A DNA stretch of 64,000 nucleotides from the NCBI RefSeq assembly GCF_000380245.2, contig NZ_HG428744.1, forward strand, positions 132,935 to 196,934. The letters are read 5' to 3'. Shown here piece by piece: positions 17,782-26,031 of this stretch. Made by a program: the position numbers and the translations under genes. The DNA comes from Bacillus massiliigorillae (GTDB taxonomy: Bacteria > Bacillota > Bacilli > Bacillales > DSM-1321). Positions within the stretch are counted from its first letter, which is position 1. Every line of letters begins with the position of its first letter. The notes under the pieces are model-generated. The model was not told the origin of the DNA. It ran no database searches and saw nothing but the letters and a program-made list of their open reading frames with translations.

Positions 17782-17830
17782 TATATCATTTAATGATATA
17801 TCTTATAATGATATATTATTAAATGATATA
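17782..17830. promoter_or_regulatory. Probable PadR operator
   Basis: Perfect 9-bp inverted repeat TATATCATT-T-AATGATATA at 17782-17800, followed by two more AATGATATA copies (from 17807 and 17822). It lies directly upstream of padR, where autoregulation is expected. Confidence 0.6.
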
Positions 17831-18047
17831 ACATTTGTCAACAAGTCCTAAAGAAAGAAATTAAGATGTCCAATAATTCGGAATAATAATATTGGTTAGT
17901 TTGTGCAGATATAGGAATTCTTTGATTTATTAAAAAGTCTGTAGAGTTTCATCTTGACCAAAAGCGCCAAAAATCAACCTTTTCAGTCTACTGAGCAAAA
18001 ATGAGATTTAATTGAAAACAATTTCGAATGGTAAAAAAAGCGTAAAA

Positions 18048-18091
18048 GGGCGCCCAAAAAGTGATTAAAAATCACTTTTTTGGACAGCCCC
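18048..18091 (-). terminator. Long hairpin after yccF; IS-end-like
   Basis: Imperfect stem of about 18 bp (GGGCTGTCCAAAAAAGTGAT / ATCACTTTTTGGGCGCCC on the minus strand) with a 4-5 base loop, then TTTT and a second T-run. It can terminate yccF transcription. The GGGGCTGTCCAAAAAA sequence also resembles terminal repeats of some Bacillus insertion sequences. The 17831-18047 gap beside it holds no gene that I can see. Confidence 0.6.
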
Positions 18092-18454
18092 TCATCTTAC
18101 TTCTTTACCAAACGGCATTAATGATAATTGCGCCATTTTCAATGATTGCAATGCAAATGGAATTCCTATTATAGTAATGGCCAACAGCAAAGCACTTACT
18201 AAATTGGCTATAGCTAATGCTAAACCTCCAAAAACAATCCATAGTATATTCAACAATAAACTACCAAATCCATTATTTACGGTTACAATGTCTTTCCCAA
18301 ATGGAGCTAATTGTAGCTTCGCCATTTTAAAACACTGTAATCCAACTGGAATTCCTACTATAGTAATACACCATAGCCCTCCAATTAATAGCCAACCAAG
18401 AGCATTAAAAAAACCACCAAATATAAACCATAAAATATTCCCTAAACAACTCAT
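18092..18454 (-). CDS. yccF: YccF-family inner membrane protein
   Basis: Protein of 120 residues made of two similar halves, each with the YccF/DUF307 pattern: a glycine-rich hydrophobic helix (NILWFIFGGFF; NILWIVFGGLA), then TIVGIPVGLQCFKMAKL or TIIGIPFALQSLKMAQL and a PFGK ending. The function is unknown. The open frame is 36 codons longer, but the ATG at 18454 follows AAGGTGA and matches the family start MSCLGN. It appears monocistronic. Confidence 0.88.
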   Translation of the reverse strand: MSCLGNILWFIFGGFFNALGWLLIGGLWCITIVGIPVGLQCFKMAKLQLAPFGKDIVTVNNGFGSLLLNILWIVFGGLALAIANLVSALLLAITIIGIPFALQSLKMAQLSLMPFGKEVR

Positions 18455-19079
18455 TTTATTCACCTTCACTTTTCTTAATGCTTTTACGTTTATTTCGAAG
18501 CTAAAGTTACAAGGTAAATATATCCAAATAAATAACCATATATAATTCTTTACCCGTTTCAAACGTGTTTAATCGAATAAAAAGAAATGATAGAGAATAC
18601 ATTTCACATTTTACATGGCTTATACTTTTTAACTCAAAATTCTTCTTTATTTTCATTTTTCTATTCTCCATATGAATAACTTTAATTCATAAAAATTTAT
18701 GTTTATGCTTCCTCTTTTTACTATTTTTGTGTGATACATGTTATACAAACTTCATGATTTATCTCAAAAAAGCATGAAATTCATATCAAAATTCGATAAA
18801 TTGATGTATTTTTCATCTAAAATTCTTCTTTTACGAACATTTTTTTCGCAAAAAGGATATTCATCCGTTCACATATGATGTATAATTAAAAATACATTTC
18901 AGAAAATTTATGCAAATTATATTCATTACATCTAGACTCATATAATCAATTTACTGAAAGTTCTAACTTGTTATTGTGACTTACTTTTTCTATTTTTCAA
19001 GTAGAGAGATGCGTAATTTACACTTACATTGTTGTAATAAAATTTTAGATAAACATCTTTTAAAGGGGAGTAAATTAAT
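18455..19079. other. AT-rich intergenic region upstream of gdhA
   Basis: 625 bases without a convincing gene. A TATAAT hexamer at 18881-18886 could be a -10 element for gdhA, but no good -35 lies at 16-18 bases. The inverted repeat TTCATG/CATGAA lies around 18751-18778. The long untranslated leader may hold regulation that I cannot identify. Confidence 0.4.
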
Positions 19080-20462
19080 ATGGCTATTTTACAAGAAATT
19101 CAACAAGAATCTATGCAAATCGCAAAGGATTATGTTAATGAAGTTTATGAAGCAGTAAAAAAGCGTAACCCAAACGAAAGTGAATTTCATCAAGCAGTTA
19201 AAGAAATATTCGATTCACTGGTACCAGTATTCGCTAAACATCCAGAATATATGAAGTACAGCGTTTTAGAAAGAATTTCTGAACCAGAAAGAGTTATTAT
19301 GTTCCGTGTTCCTTGGGTAGATGACCAAGGCAAAGTACAAGTAAACCGCGGTTACCGTGTTCAATTCAACAGTAATATTGGACCTTACAAAGGTGGCCTA
19401 CGCTTCCATCCCTCCGTTAATGCAAGTATCATCAAATTTTTAGGTTTCGAACAAATTTTCAAAAATTCCCTAACAGGCCAACCTATCGGTGGTGGTAAAG
19501 GCGGATCTGACTTTGATCCAAAAGGTAAATCAGATATGGAAGTTATGCGATTTACGCAAAGCTTTATGACTGAGTTATGCAAACATATCGGCCCTGACGT
19601 TGACGTACCTGCTGGAGACATCGGTGTTGGTGCAAGAGAAATCGGATATTTATTCGGACAATATAAACGCATTCGTGGTGCTTATGAAGCAGGCGTATTA
19701 ACTGGTAAAGGACTTGGTTACGGCGGAAGCTTAACAAGAACAGAAGCTACTGGATACGGAACAGTTTACTTTGTTGAAGAAATGTTAAAAGATAAAGGTT
19801 TAAGCTTCAACGGAAGTACTGTTGTAGTATCAGGTTCTGGTAATGTTTCTATTTACGCTATCGAAAAAGCACATCAATTAGGTGCTAAAGTAGTTGCTTG
19901 TAGCGATTCAAACGGCTATATTTATGATCCAAATGGAATTAATTTAGATACAGTAAAACAATTAAAAGAAGTAGAAAGAAAAAGAATCCAAGAATATGTA
20001 TTAGCTCATCCTGAAGCTACTTATGTAGAAGGTTGCGAAGGCATCTGGTCAATCAATTGCGATATCGCTCTACCATGTGCGACACAAAATGAAATTAACG
20101 AAGATGCAGCAAAATTATTAGTAGCAAACGGTGTAAAAGCAATTGGTGAAGGTGCTAATATGCCATCTACACTTGAAGCAATCGATGTATTCTTAGGAAA
20201 CAACGTTCTTTTCGGACCAGCTAAAGCGACAAATGCAGGTGGTGTAGCAGTTTCTGCATTAGAAATGGCTCAAAACAGCAGCAGAATGCCTTGGTCATTT
20301 GAAGAAGTAGATGCAAAGCTTCATGATATTATGAAAAACATCTACACAAACAGCATTACAGCTGCTGAAGAATATGGTCAACCAGGAAACCTAGTTGTAG
20401 GTGCTAACATTGCTGGCTTTATCAAAGTAGCAGATGCCATGATGGCTCAAGGTATCGTTTAA
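19080..20462 (+). CDS. gdhA: NADP-specific glutamate dehydrogenase
   Basis: Reductively aminates 2-oxoglutarate to glutamate with NADPH. It has 460 residues, the length of the hexameric NADP-type enzyme (the catabolic RocG/GudB type is about 425). The ammonium/glutamate site GGGKGGSDFDPKGKS is near 128-142, catalytic Asp region DVDVPAGDIGVG near 170, and the nucleotide-binding GSGNVSIYA near 247-255. AAAGGGGAG precedes the ATG. It is a single-gene unit with a strong terminator after it. Confidence 0.96.
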   Translation: MAILQEIQQESMQIAKDYVNEVYEAVKKRNPNESEFHQAVKEIFDSLVPVFAKHPEYMKYSVLERISEPERVIMFRVPWVDDQGKVQVNRGYRVQFNSNIGPYKGGLRFHPSVNASIIKFLGFEQIFKNSLTGQPIGGGKGGSDFDPKGKSDMEVMRFTQSFMTELCKHIGPDVDVPAGDIGVGAREIGYLFGQYKRIRGAYEAGVLTGKGLGYGGSLTRTEATGYGTVYFVEEMLKDKGLSFNGSTVVVSGSGNVSIYAIEKAHQLGAKVVACSDSNGYIYDPNGINLDTVKQLKEVERKRIQEYVLAHPEATYVEGCEGIWSINCDIALPCATQNEINEDAAKLLVANGVKAIGEGANMPSTLEAIDVFLGNNVLFGPAKATNAGGVAVSALEMAQNSSRMPWSFEEVDAKLHDIMKNIYTNSITAAEEYGQPGNLVVGANIAGFIKVADAMMAQGIV

Positions 20463-20475
20463 TTATAATCACTAC

Positions 20476-20517
20476 AAACCCAGAAATCGCCCTCTCTAGG
20501 CTGATTTCTGGGTTTTT
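20476..20517 (+). terminator. Terminator after gdhA
   Basis: 13-bp stem AAACCCAGAAATC / GATTTCTGGGTTT with a 14-base loop and T5. Confidence 0.9.
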
Positions 20518-20622
20518 CATTTCGCTCAAAACCAATTATTATGTCTTTCTCCCGTAAATTGATACTATATTGAACAAGAACCTCTTCCATTTATTTATCA
20601 TATAGAAAGAAGTGAAAAACAT

Positions 20623-21633
20623 ATGACTTTATCGCTGAAAAATATCCGTTATTCTGTATTAGATTTAGCACCAATTATTGCTGGTGGAACTGCACAAGAT
20701 GCGTTTCAAAATACAATTGACCTTGCGCAACATGTTGAAAAGTGGGGATATACACGCTACTGGTTAGCTGAACATCATAATAACCCCGGTATCGCTAGCT
20801 CTGCTACCTCGCTAATTATTGGGCATATAGCAGCAGGAACAAAATCTATTAGAGTTGGTTCAGGTGGTATTATGCTACCTAATCATGCTCCTCTTGTTAT
20901 AGCCGAACAATTTGGTACACTCGAATCCCTTTATCCCAACCGCATCGATTTAGGCATTGGGCGTGCGCCAGGAACTGACCATGCAACTACATATGCATTA
21001 AGAAGAGATAGTCGTAATGGGGCTCATGATTTCCCCGAGAATTTACATGAACTCCGCTCTTACTTCAACCCTGCGCTAAGTGAAGGAAGAAATGTCGTAA
21101 AAGCATTTCCAGGTGAAGGCTTATCCATTCCTATTTGGTTATTAGGTTCAAGTGGTTACAGTGCACAATTGGCTGGTCAGCTTGGATTACCTTTCTCCTT
21201 TGCTAACCACTTTGCACCGGAAAATACGATGCCTGCTTTACAGCTTTACCGTAGAAGTTTCCAGCCTTCTGACGTACTCGACAAACCATATGCCATGATT
21301 GGGGTTAACATTATCGCGGCTGAAACTGATGAAGAAGCGAAAAAACTAGCTACATCAATGCAGCAACAATTTCTAAAATTAATTCGCAATGCACCTGGTC
21401 CACTTGAACCTCCGATTGATCATTTGGACTCTATTACTAATGATTTAGAGAAAGAAGCACTTCAAGCACGTGTATCAGCCTCAATCATTGGTAGCCCAGT
21501 GACAGTAAAAAAACGACTAACAGAATTGCTAAATGAGACACAAGCAGATGAAATCATTATAAATAGCTCTATTTATGATCATAGTGCTCGTTTACGGTCG
21601 TACGAAATCGTTTCAAAAATACTAAAAAAATAA
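20623..21633 (+). CDS. Luciferase-like (LLM) flavin-dependent oxidoreductase
   Basis: Member of the bacterial-luciferase-like monooxygenase superfamily, 336 residues, YwcH/YhbW-type group. Family features are WLAEHHN near 48-54, the RVGSGGIMLPNHAPLVIAEQFGTLESLYPNRIDLGIGRAPGTD region (about 85-127) and GSSGYSAQLAGQLGLPFSFANHF (about 176-198). It uses reduced FMN supplied by a separate reductase; the substrate is unknown. A GAAGTGA ribosome site precedes the ATG. Confidence 0.9.
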   Translation: MTLSLKNIRYSVLDLAPIIAGGTAQDAFQNTIDLAQHVEKWGYTRYWLAEHHNNPGIASSATSLIIGHIAAGTKSIRVGSGGIMLPNHAPLVIAEQFGTLESLYPNRIDLGIGRAPGTDHATTYALRRDSRNGAHDFPENLHELRSYFNPALSEGRNVVKAFPGEGLSIPIWLLGSSGYSAQLAGQLGLPFSFANHFAPENTMPALQLYRRSFQPSDVLDKPYAMIGVNIIAAETDEEAKKLATSMQQQFLKLIRNAPGPLEPPIDHLDSITNDLEKEALQARVSASIIGSPVTVKKRLTELLNETQADEIIINSSIYDHSARLRSYEIVSKILKK

Positions 21634-21666
21634 ACTCTTCGGTACGATACATCAATCATTTACAAT

Positions 21667-21709
21667 AAAAAAAGCAGAACCGATTTTAATGAAATCGTCT
21701 GCTTTTTTT
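21667..21709. terminator. Bidirectional terminator
   Basis: Stem AAAAAAGCAGAaCCGATTTT / AAATCGtCTGCTTTTTT between the convergent LLM and DUF454 genes. Confidence 0.88.
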
Positions 21710-21715
21710 ATACAT

Positions 21716-22129
21716 TTACTCTTCATATGGTAAAAGGTTTTCCGCTCTTTCCATCCGCTTACTCGCATCTTTTTCCATAGTAGGTATACGAATCATTGCA
21801 ATTAATTGACAAAATGCAATTGAGCATAAAATAATTCGAACATGAATATATGGGAATACTAATCCACTGATTAATAAAATAATATAGGAAGATAATAAAA
21901 TTTCACATTTACTACGTAGCGTTAGTCCTCCACGTTCTTTATAAGGTACCACGTATTTTTGATATACTTTACGACTTTTAATCCATTCTTCATTTTTCTT
22001 GGAACTTTTTGCAAATAATGTTGCAGCTAATAATATAAATGGTGTAGTTGGCAGAAGTGGTACGACTACGCCAATCATTCCTAATAGAAAACTAATCCAA
22101 CCACATATAAGAAGTATTTTCTTCTTCAA
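21716..22129 (-). CDS. DUF454 (YbaN-family) membrane protein
   Basis: Small inner membrane protein of 137 residues. The diagnostic N-terminal motif is LGMIGVVVPLLPTTPFILLAATLFAKSS (about 16-43), two hydrophobic segments form the N-terminal hairpin and two more lie near 79-97 and 98-113. The TTG start lies eight bases after GGAG. The function of the family is not known. It appears to be a single-gene unit. Confidence 0.88.
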   Translation of the reverse strand: MKKKILLICGWISFLLGMIGVVVPLLPTTPFILLAATLFAKSSKKNEEWIKSRKVYQKYVVPYKERGGLTLRSKCEILLSSYIILLISGLVFPYIHVRIILCSIAFCQLIAMIRIPTMEKDASKRMERAENLLPYEE

Positions 22130-22374
22130 ATAATCAGCTCCTTCAATTTTAAATATGAATATAGAAATGGTACAAAGCCCAATTAAGTTAAATTACAATA
22201 AAAAAACACACTCAAATCGTTATAACATTAGCGAATAATTGAGCATGTTAACAGTTTAATCCAACAGATTCACATAAATATGACAATTAGGTTGTTTCAA
22301 CCCACAATAACATTATATAAATATATTATTAAATTTGTCTATCCTAATAACCTTATAGTTTTTACCAACTGAAA

Positions 22375-22411
22375 AAGTTATTTCTCAAAAATATTTCCAG
22401 AGAAATAACTT
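22375..22411 (-). terminator. Terminator after the DUF2804 gene
   Basis: Perfect 12-bp stem AAGTTATTTCTC / GAGAAATAACTT with a 13-base loop and five T on the minus strand. Confidence 0.85.
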
Positions 22412-22421
22412 ACGCAATTGA

Positions 22422-23453
22422 TTACCATTTGTTAAAAACTCTTTCGGCAAATCCTAAAAAATCAACCAGTTCTATTTCTTGTCCATCATCAAGTATCGCT
22501 TTTCCAGTGAACTTACCAAACACTTGATGTTGTTCACTCGCAATGAAACCTATAGACGTAAAATCTTCGCGATCAAGTATAGGAACAAATGTCATTTCAA
22601 ATCGATGATCACTAGAAGTAAAAGTCCAAGGTTGCATATATTCATAAGTCTCTCCGTGCATTGGTATATGAAAATGAACATCTTTCAGCTTATGCGCTTT
22701 TCCATCATAAAAGAGCATATTTTCAGTGGCTGCTGATGTATCTCCAAAACCATATCCTATGTTAAAACCGAAGCTTACACCATCTACATATCCTGAAGCA
22801 GATCCCCAATACCATGTATTCTTATAAGTCCACACTCCTCTTCCCCAGTCCAAAGTTGCTGTTGAAGTTATAGGATCAAAATGATATTCTTTACCATCAT
22901 ATGTCGCAAAACCTTTTGCTTTCATACAATTTATTTTTTGATTATAATAAAATGCTTTTCGGTCTTCAGAAAATGGTGTAGCGATTACCATAGAATCATT
23001 TGGTTCATCGAATAATTGAAAATCACATGAGAAATCTTTACCTTCATTAAAATTCTTCATATGACATTTCAAAATTCTTTCAGAACCATTATTTAAAAAC
23101 TCCATGTTTATCCGCTTATCATGATAAATAATATCACCAACTTTCGAAGAACTTGGGAGCCCCAATTTACCAAAAGTAAACAGTTTAATACTACTTGTTG
23201 TCTTATACCATCTATTTGTAAAATCCAATAAAGAAACACTTATCAAACCCATATAGGAATTATCCGCTACTGTAAGAGCAACACCGAATTCATCGTTTGA
23301 AATTAAGTAATAATCCCATTCTTTTATTCGAAATGAGTTTGCCTTGATTGTTTTCCTATCATATTGTAATAATAATTCTCTAGCGTAACCTCTTTCAATT
23401 AACTCACCATGATCATTCAATAGCTCATCAGGTGTAATAATTTCTCTTTGCAT
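22422..23453 (-). CDS. DUF2804 family protein
   Basis: Soluble protein of 343 residues that matches the DUF2804 family along its whole length. It is rich in beta-type segments and aromatic residues, with conserved stretches such as DWGRGVWTYKNTWYWGSASGY (near 200-220) and GFNIGYGFGDTSAATENMLFYDGK. No signal peptide or membrane helix is visible. No catalytic function is established for the family. The ATG is preceded by a run of G. It stands alone between terminators. Confidence 0.82.
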   Translation of the reverse strand: MQREIITPDELLNDHGELIERGYARELLLQYDRKTIKANSFRIKEWDYYLISNDEFGVALTVADNSYMGLISVSLLDFTNRWYKTTSSIKLFTFGKLGLPSSSKVGDIIYHDKRINMEFLNNGSERILKCHMKNFNEGKDFSCDFQLFDEPNDSMVIATPFSEDRKAFYYNQKINCMKAKGFATYDGKEYHFDPITSTATLDWGRGVWTYKNTWYWGSASGYVDGVSFGFNIGYGFGDTSAATENMLFYDGKAHKLKDVHFHIPMHGETYEYMQPWTFTSSDHRFEMTFVPILDREDFTSIGFIASEQHQVFGKFTGKAILDDGQEIELVDFLGFAERVFNKW

Positions 23454-23510
23454 AGAACCCCCCCACTACATCATTTTCACATCTCTTCTTGTTCTCATAT
23501 TTTATATAGA

Positions 23511-23542
23511 AAAAAAGTGCCTCTACTTATTTGTAGAAACAC
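23511..23542 (-). terminator. Second terminator downstream of the hydrogenase operon
   Basis: Stem GTGTTTCTAC / GTAGAGGCAC (two mismatches) followed by T7 on the minus strand. It backs up the stronger terminator at 23665-23709. Confidence 0.55.
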
Positions 23543-23664
23543 AATAATATTTATTTTACATCCATGAACAAGAACGGATACTACTTTCAACGAAACCTCT
23601 ATACTATTAAATATAGACTATTGTTAAAAATATGACAATTTATAATTATAATGTATTCGCCAGT

Positions 23665-23709
23665 AAAAAAACAGTGCAACGTATAATAATCACATTGCAC
23701 TGTTTTTTT
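23665..23709 (-). terminator. Terminator of the hya-hyp operon
   Basis: Stem AAAAACAGTGCAA / TTGCACTGTTTTT with T7, directly after hypE. Confidence 0.9.
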
Positions 23710-23715
23710 ACTATA

Positions 23716-24711
23716 TCAACATATTCGTGGTAACATCACGCCGCTTAGTCGGTGTAACGGTCGTTTTACTCCCAGTGGTGTTTGCAATAATAATTGGCCT
23801 TTATCTGTGTTAGCAATATGACCAACGCATACAGCATCTTTACCCTCTGTGAATGAATGTAGCACTTCAAGTACACATTCTTTCTCTTGAGCTGGCACAA
23901 TGATAATTACTTTACCTTCGTTCGCTAAATAAAGTGGGTCAAATCCTAACAAATCGCAAGCACCATGTACTTCATCTTTCACAAGGATTGCTTCTTCATC
24001 TAAAACAATCGTTAATGAAAAATCTTCAGCAATTTCCACAAGTGTTGTTGCTAGCCCCCCACGTGTAGGGTCTCGCATGATACGAACCTGATTCGTTTCA
24101 CTCGTTACGCCAGCAATCATCGTATTCAATGATGCACAATCACTATTTACTGGAGTTGAAATACCTAACTCACCTCTAGCAGCAAGAATGGCAATACCAT
24201 GATCACCAATTGAACCTGAAACAATTACTGCATCTCCTGCTTCAAAAGTCGGCTGTAATTCTTCTGTTACTAATCCAATTCCAGTTGTATTAATGTACAC
24301 GCCATCACAGCTACCGCGTTCAACAACCTTTGTATCTCCCGCTACAATTGTAATACCAGCTTTGTTTGCTTCCGCTGCCATGTCGGTTACAATTTGCTTT
24401 AAATCTTTAATTGGAAAACCTTCTTCTAACACAAATCCACATGTTAAATATAGAGGTTTTGCGCCACTAACAGCTAAATCATTCACTGTTCCTGCGATAG
24501 CCAACTTGCCAATTGAACCGCCTGGAAAGAAAATCGGCTTTACTACAAAAGAATCCGTTGAAACAGCTATTTTCCCGCTCCCAATTTGTAGTAATGCTGA
24601 ATCAAACATCGCTTCTTTTTGATTACCAAATGCCTTCACAAACACTTCTTGTACAAGTTCATAGCTTAGTTCTCCACCATCACCATGCGCTAATGTGATT
24701 ACTCGTTCCAT
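23716..24711 (-). CDS. hypE: Hydrogenase maturation factor HypE
   Basis: Dehydrates the carbamoyl group placed on its C-terminal cysteine by HypF to a thiocyanate, the source of the cyanide ligands of the [NiFe] active site. It has 331 residues of the PurM/AIRS-like ATP-binding fold: N-terminal ITLAHGDGGELSYEL, GGSIGKLAIAGTVNDLAVSGAKP (about 69-91) and MRDPTRGGLATTL near 213. The chain ends PRIC, so the essential terminal Cys is present. Its ATG overlaps the hypD stop (TAATG). Confidence 0.97.
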   Translation of the reverse strand: MERVITLAHGDGGELSYELVQEVFVKAFGNQKEAMFDSALLQIGSGKIAVSTDSFVVKPIFFPGGSIGKLAIAGTVNDLAVSGAKPLYLTCGFVLEEGFPIKDLKQIVTDMAAEANKAGITIVAGDTKVVERGSCDGVYINTTGIGLVTEELQPTFEAGDAVIVSGSIGDHGIAILAARGELGISTPVNSDCASLNTMIAGVTSETNQVRIMRDPTRGGLATTLVEIAEDFSLTIVLDEEAILVKDEVHGACDLLGFDPLYLANEGKVIIIVPAQEKECVLEVLHSFTEGKDAVCVGHIANTDKGQLLLQTPLGVKRPLHRLSGVMLPRIC

Positions 24712-25823
24712 TAATGGCTCCCCCTCATATATTGGTAAGAAGCTGAACAGCTTCCTTCAGTTGAAACCATGCACGGTCCGATTGGCTTTCTTGGCGTACA
24801 TGCCTTACCGAATAGCGGGCAATCTTCAGGCGTAATAAGCCCTCGAATAATTTCGCCACAACGACATTTTGTCTTACGTGGTTCCTTCGTTTCGATATGA
24901 AACTTCTCTTTTGCATTAAAACGTGCGTATGCTGGTTTTAAATCCAATCCACTCTTAGGAATCGTTCCAATACCTCGCCAAGCTTCATCACTTTCTTCAA
25001 AGTACGTACTCATTAAGCCTTGAGCAACTGTGTTGCCAGCTTTAGAGACGATAGAAGCATGGTCATTTATAACAGTGGCTTCTTCCTCTAATGCAAGAGA
25101 GATTAATTTATAAATACCACTTAATAATTCTGCTGGTTCAAATCCTGAAATAACACCTGAAATCGCAAATTCTTGTGGTAGAAAGGCAAATCCGTCTTCA
25201 CCAAGAACAATGGCTACATGACCTGGCAATAAGAAGCCATCTAACTCTACTTCACCTAAGGCTAATAAATAACGCAAAATAGGTTCAACTAACTTTGTCG
25301 TCATCCAAATGGAGAAGTTACTAAGATTTTTTTTCTCTGCTTCAGCAACTAGGATTGAAAGAATTGGAATAGTCGTTTCGAAGCCAATTCCTAAAAAGAT
25401 TACTTCTTTATCAGGATTTTCTTCTGCGATAGCGATAGCATCAACAGGCGAATAAACAACTCGTATATCTTTGCCATCTGTTTTCATTTCCATCAGTGAT
25501 TGTGTAGAGCCAGGAACGCGCATCATATCCCCAAATGTGCAAATGATACGATTCTCTCCTTCTGATAGAGCAATCATCGCATCAATGGAACGTTGATCAG
25601 TTACACAAACGGGGCATCCTGGTCCAGATATTAAAGTTACGTGATCTTTCAATGCTTGCTTCACACCTGATTTAGCAAGTGCCATTGTATGAGAACCACA
25701 CACTTCCATGAACGATGGTTTACGCCCAAAACGACGCTTGAACTCTTCAGCTTTTTCCGTTACTGCTTGTAATAAAGGAATTGTAATTTCTCTCTTAGAG
25801 GACTGATTCAGAATTTCTAGCAT
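24711..25823 (-). CDS. hypD: Hydrogenase maturation factor HypD
   Basis: Iron-sulfur scaffold on which, together with HypC, the Fe(CN)2CO unit of the hydrogenase is assembled. It has 370 residues with conserved motifs FMEVCGSHTMAL (near 41), GPGCPVCVT (near 68-76), the glycine-rich GIGFETTIP region (about 146-154) and the C-terminal [4Fe-4S] cysteines (CRCGEIIRG, CPLFGKAC). GGAGG is properly spaced before the ATG even though the gene overlaps hypC by 29 nt. Confidence 0.97.
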   Translation of the reverse strand: MLEILNQSSKREITIPLLQAVTEKAEEFKRRFGRKPSFMEVCGSHTMALAKSGVKQALKDHVTLISGPGCPVCVTDQRSIDAMIALSEGENRIICTFGDMMRVPGSTQSLMEMKTDGKDIRVVYSPVDAIAIAEENPDKEVIFLGIGFETTIPILSILVAEAEKKNLSNFSIWMTTKLVEPILRYLLALGEVELDGFLLPGHVAIVLGEDGFAFLPQEFAISGVISGFEPAELLSGIYKLISLALEEEATVINDHASIVSKAGNTVAQGLMSTYFEESDEAWRGIGTIPKSGLDLKPAYARFNAKEKFHIETKEPRKTKCRCGEIIRGLITPEDCPLFGKACTPRKPIGPCMVSTEGSCSASYQYMRGSH

Positions 25824-26031
25824 CGACTAACTTCCTCCATTCTTCTACGCTTTCCTTCGCATACTGTTCGTCAATTATACTCATCGCTTGTCCAGCATGG
25901 ACGATGACGTATTCTCCAACATTCACTTCTGGTACGAAAATAATCCCAACTGTTGTTTGAGACCCCATTACATCAACTAAAGCACTATATTCATGTTTCT
26001 CTATTACTTTCGCTGGTACGCCTACACACAT
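25795..26031 (-). CDS. hypC: Hydrogenase maturation chaperone HypC
   Basis: HypC/HupF-type chaperone of 78 residues that carries the Fe(CN)2CO group with HypD and delivers it to the large subunit precursor. It starts MCVGVPAKV, with the essential Cys2 exposed once Met1 is removed. The OB-like barrel has VGEYVIVHAGQAMSIID. Only one hypC copy is visible. It overlaps hypF by 10 nt and hypD by 29 nt. Confidence 0.96.
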   Translation of the reverse strand: MCVGVPAKVIEKHEYSALVDVMGSQTTVGIIFVPEVNVGEYVIVHAGQAMSIIDEQYAKESVEEWRKLVDARNSESVL

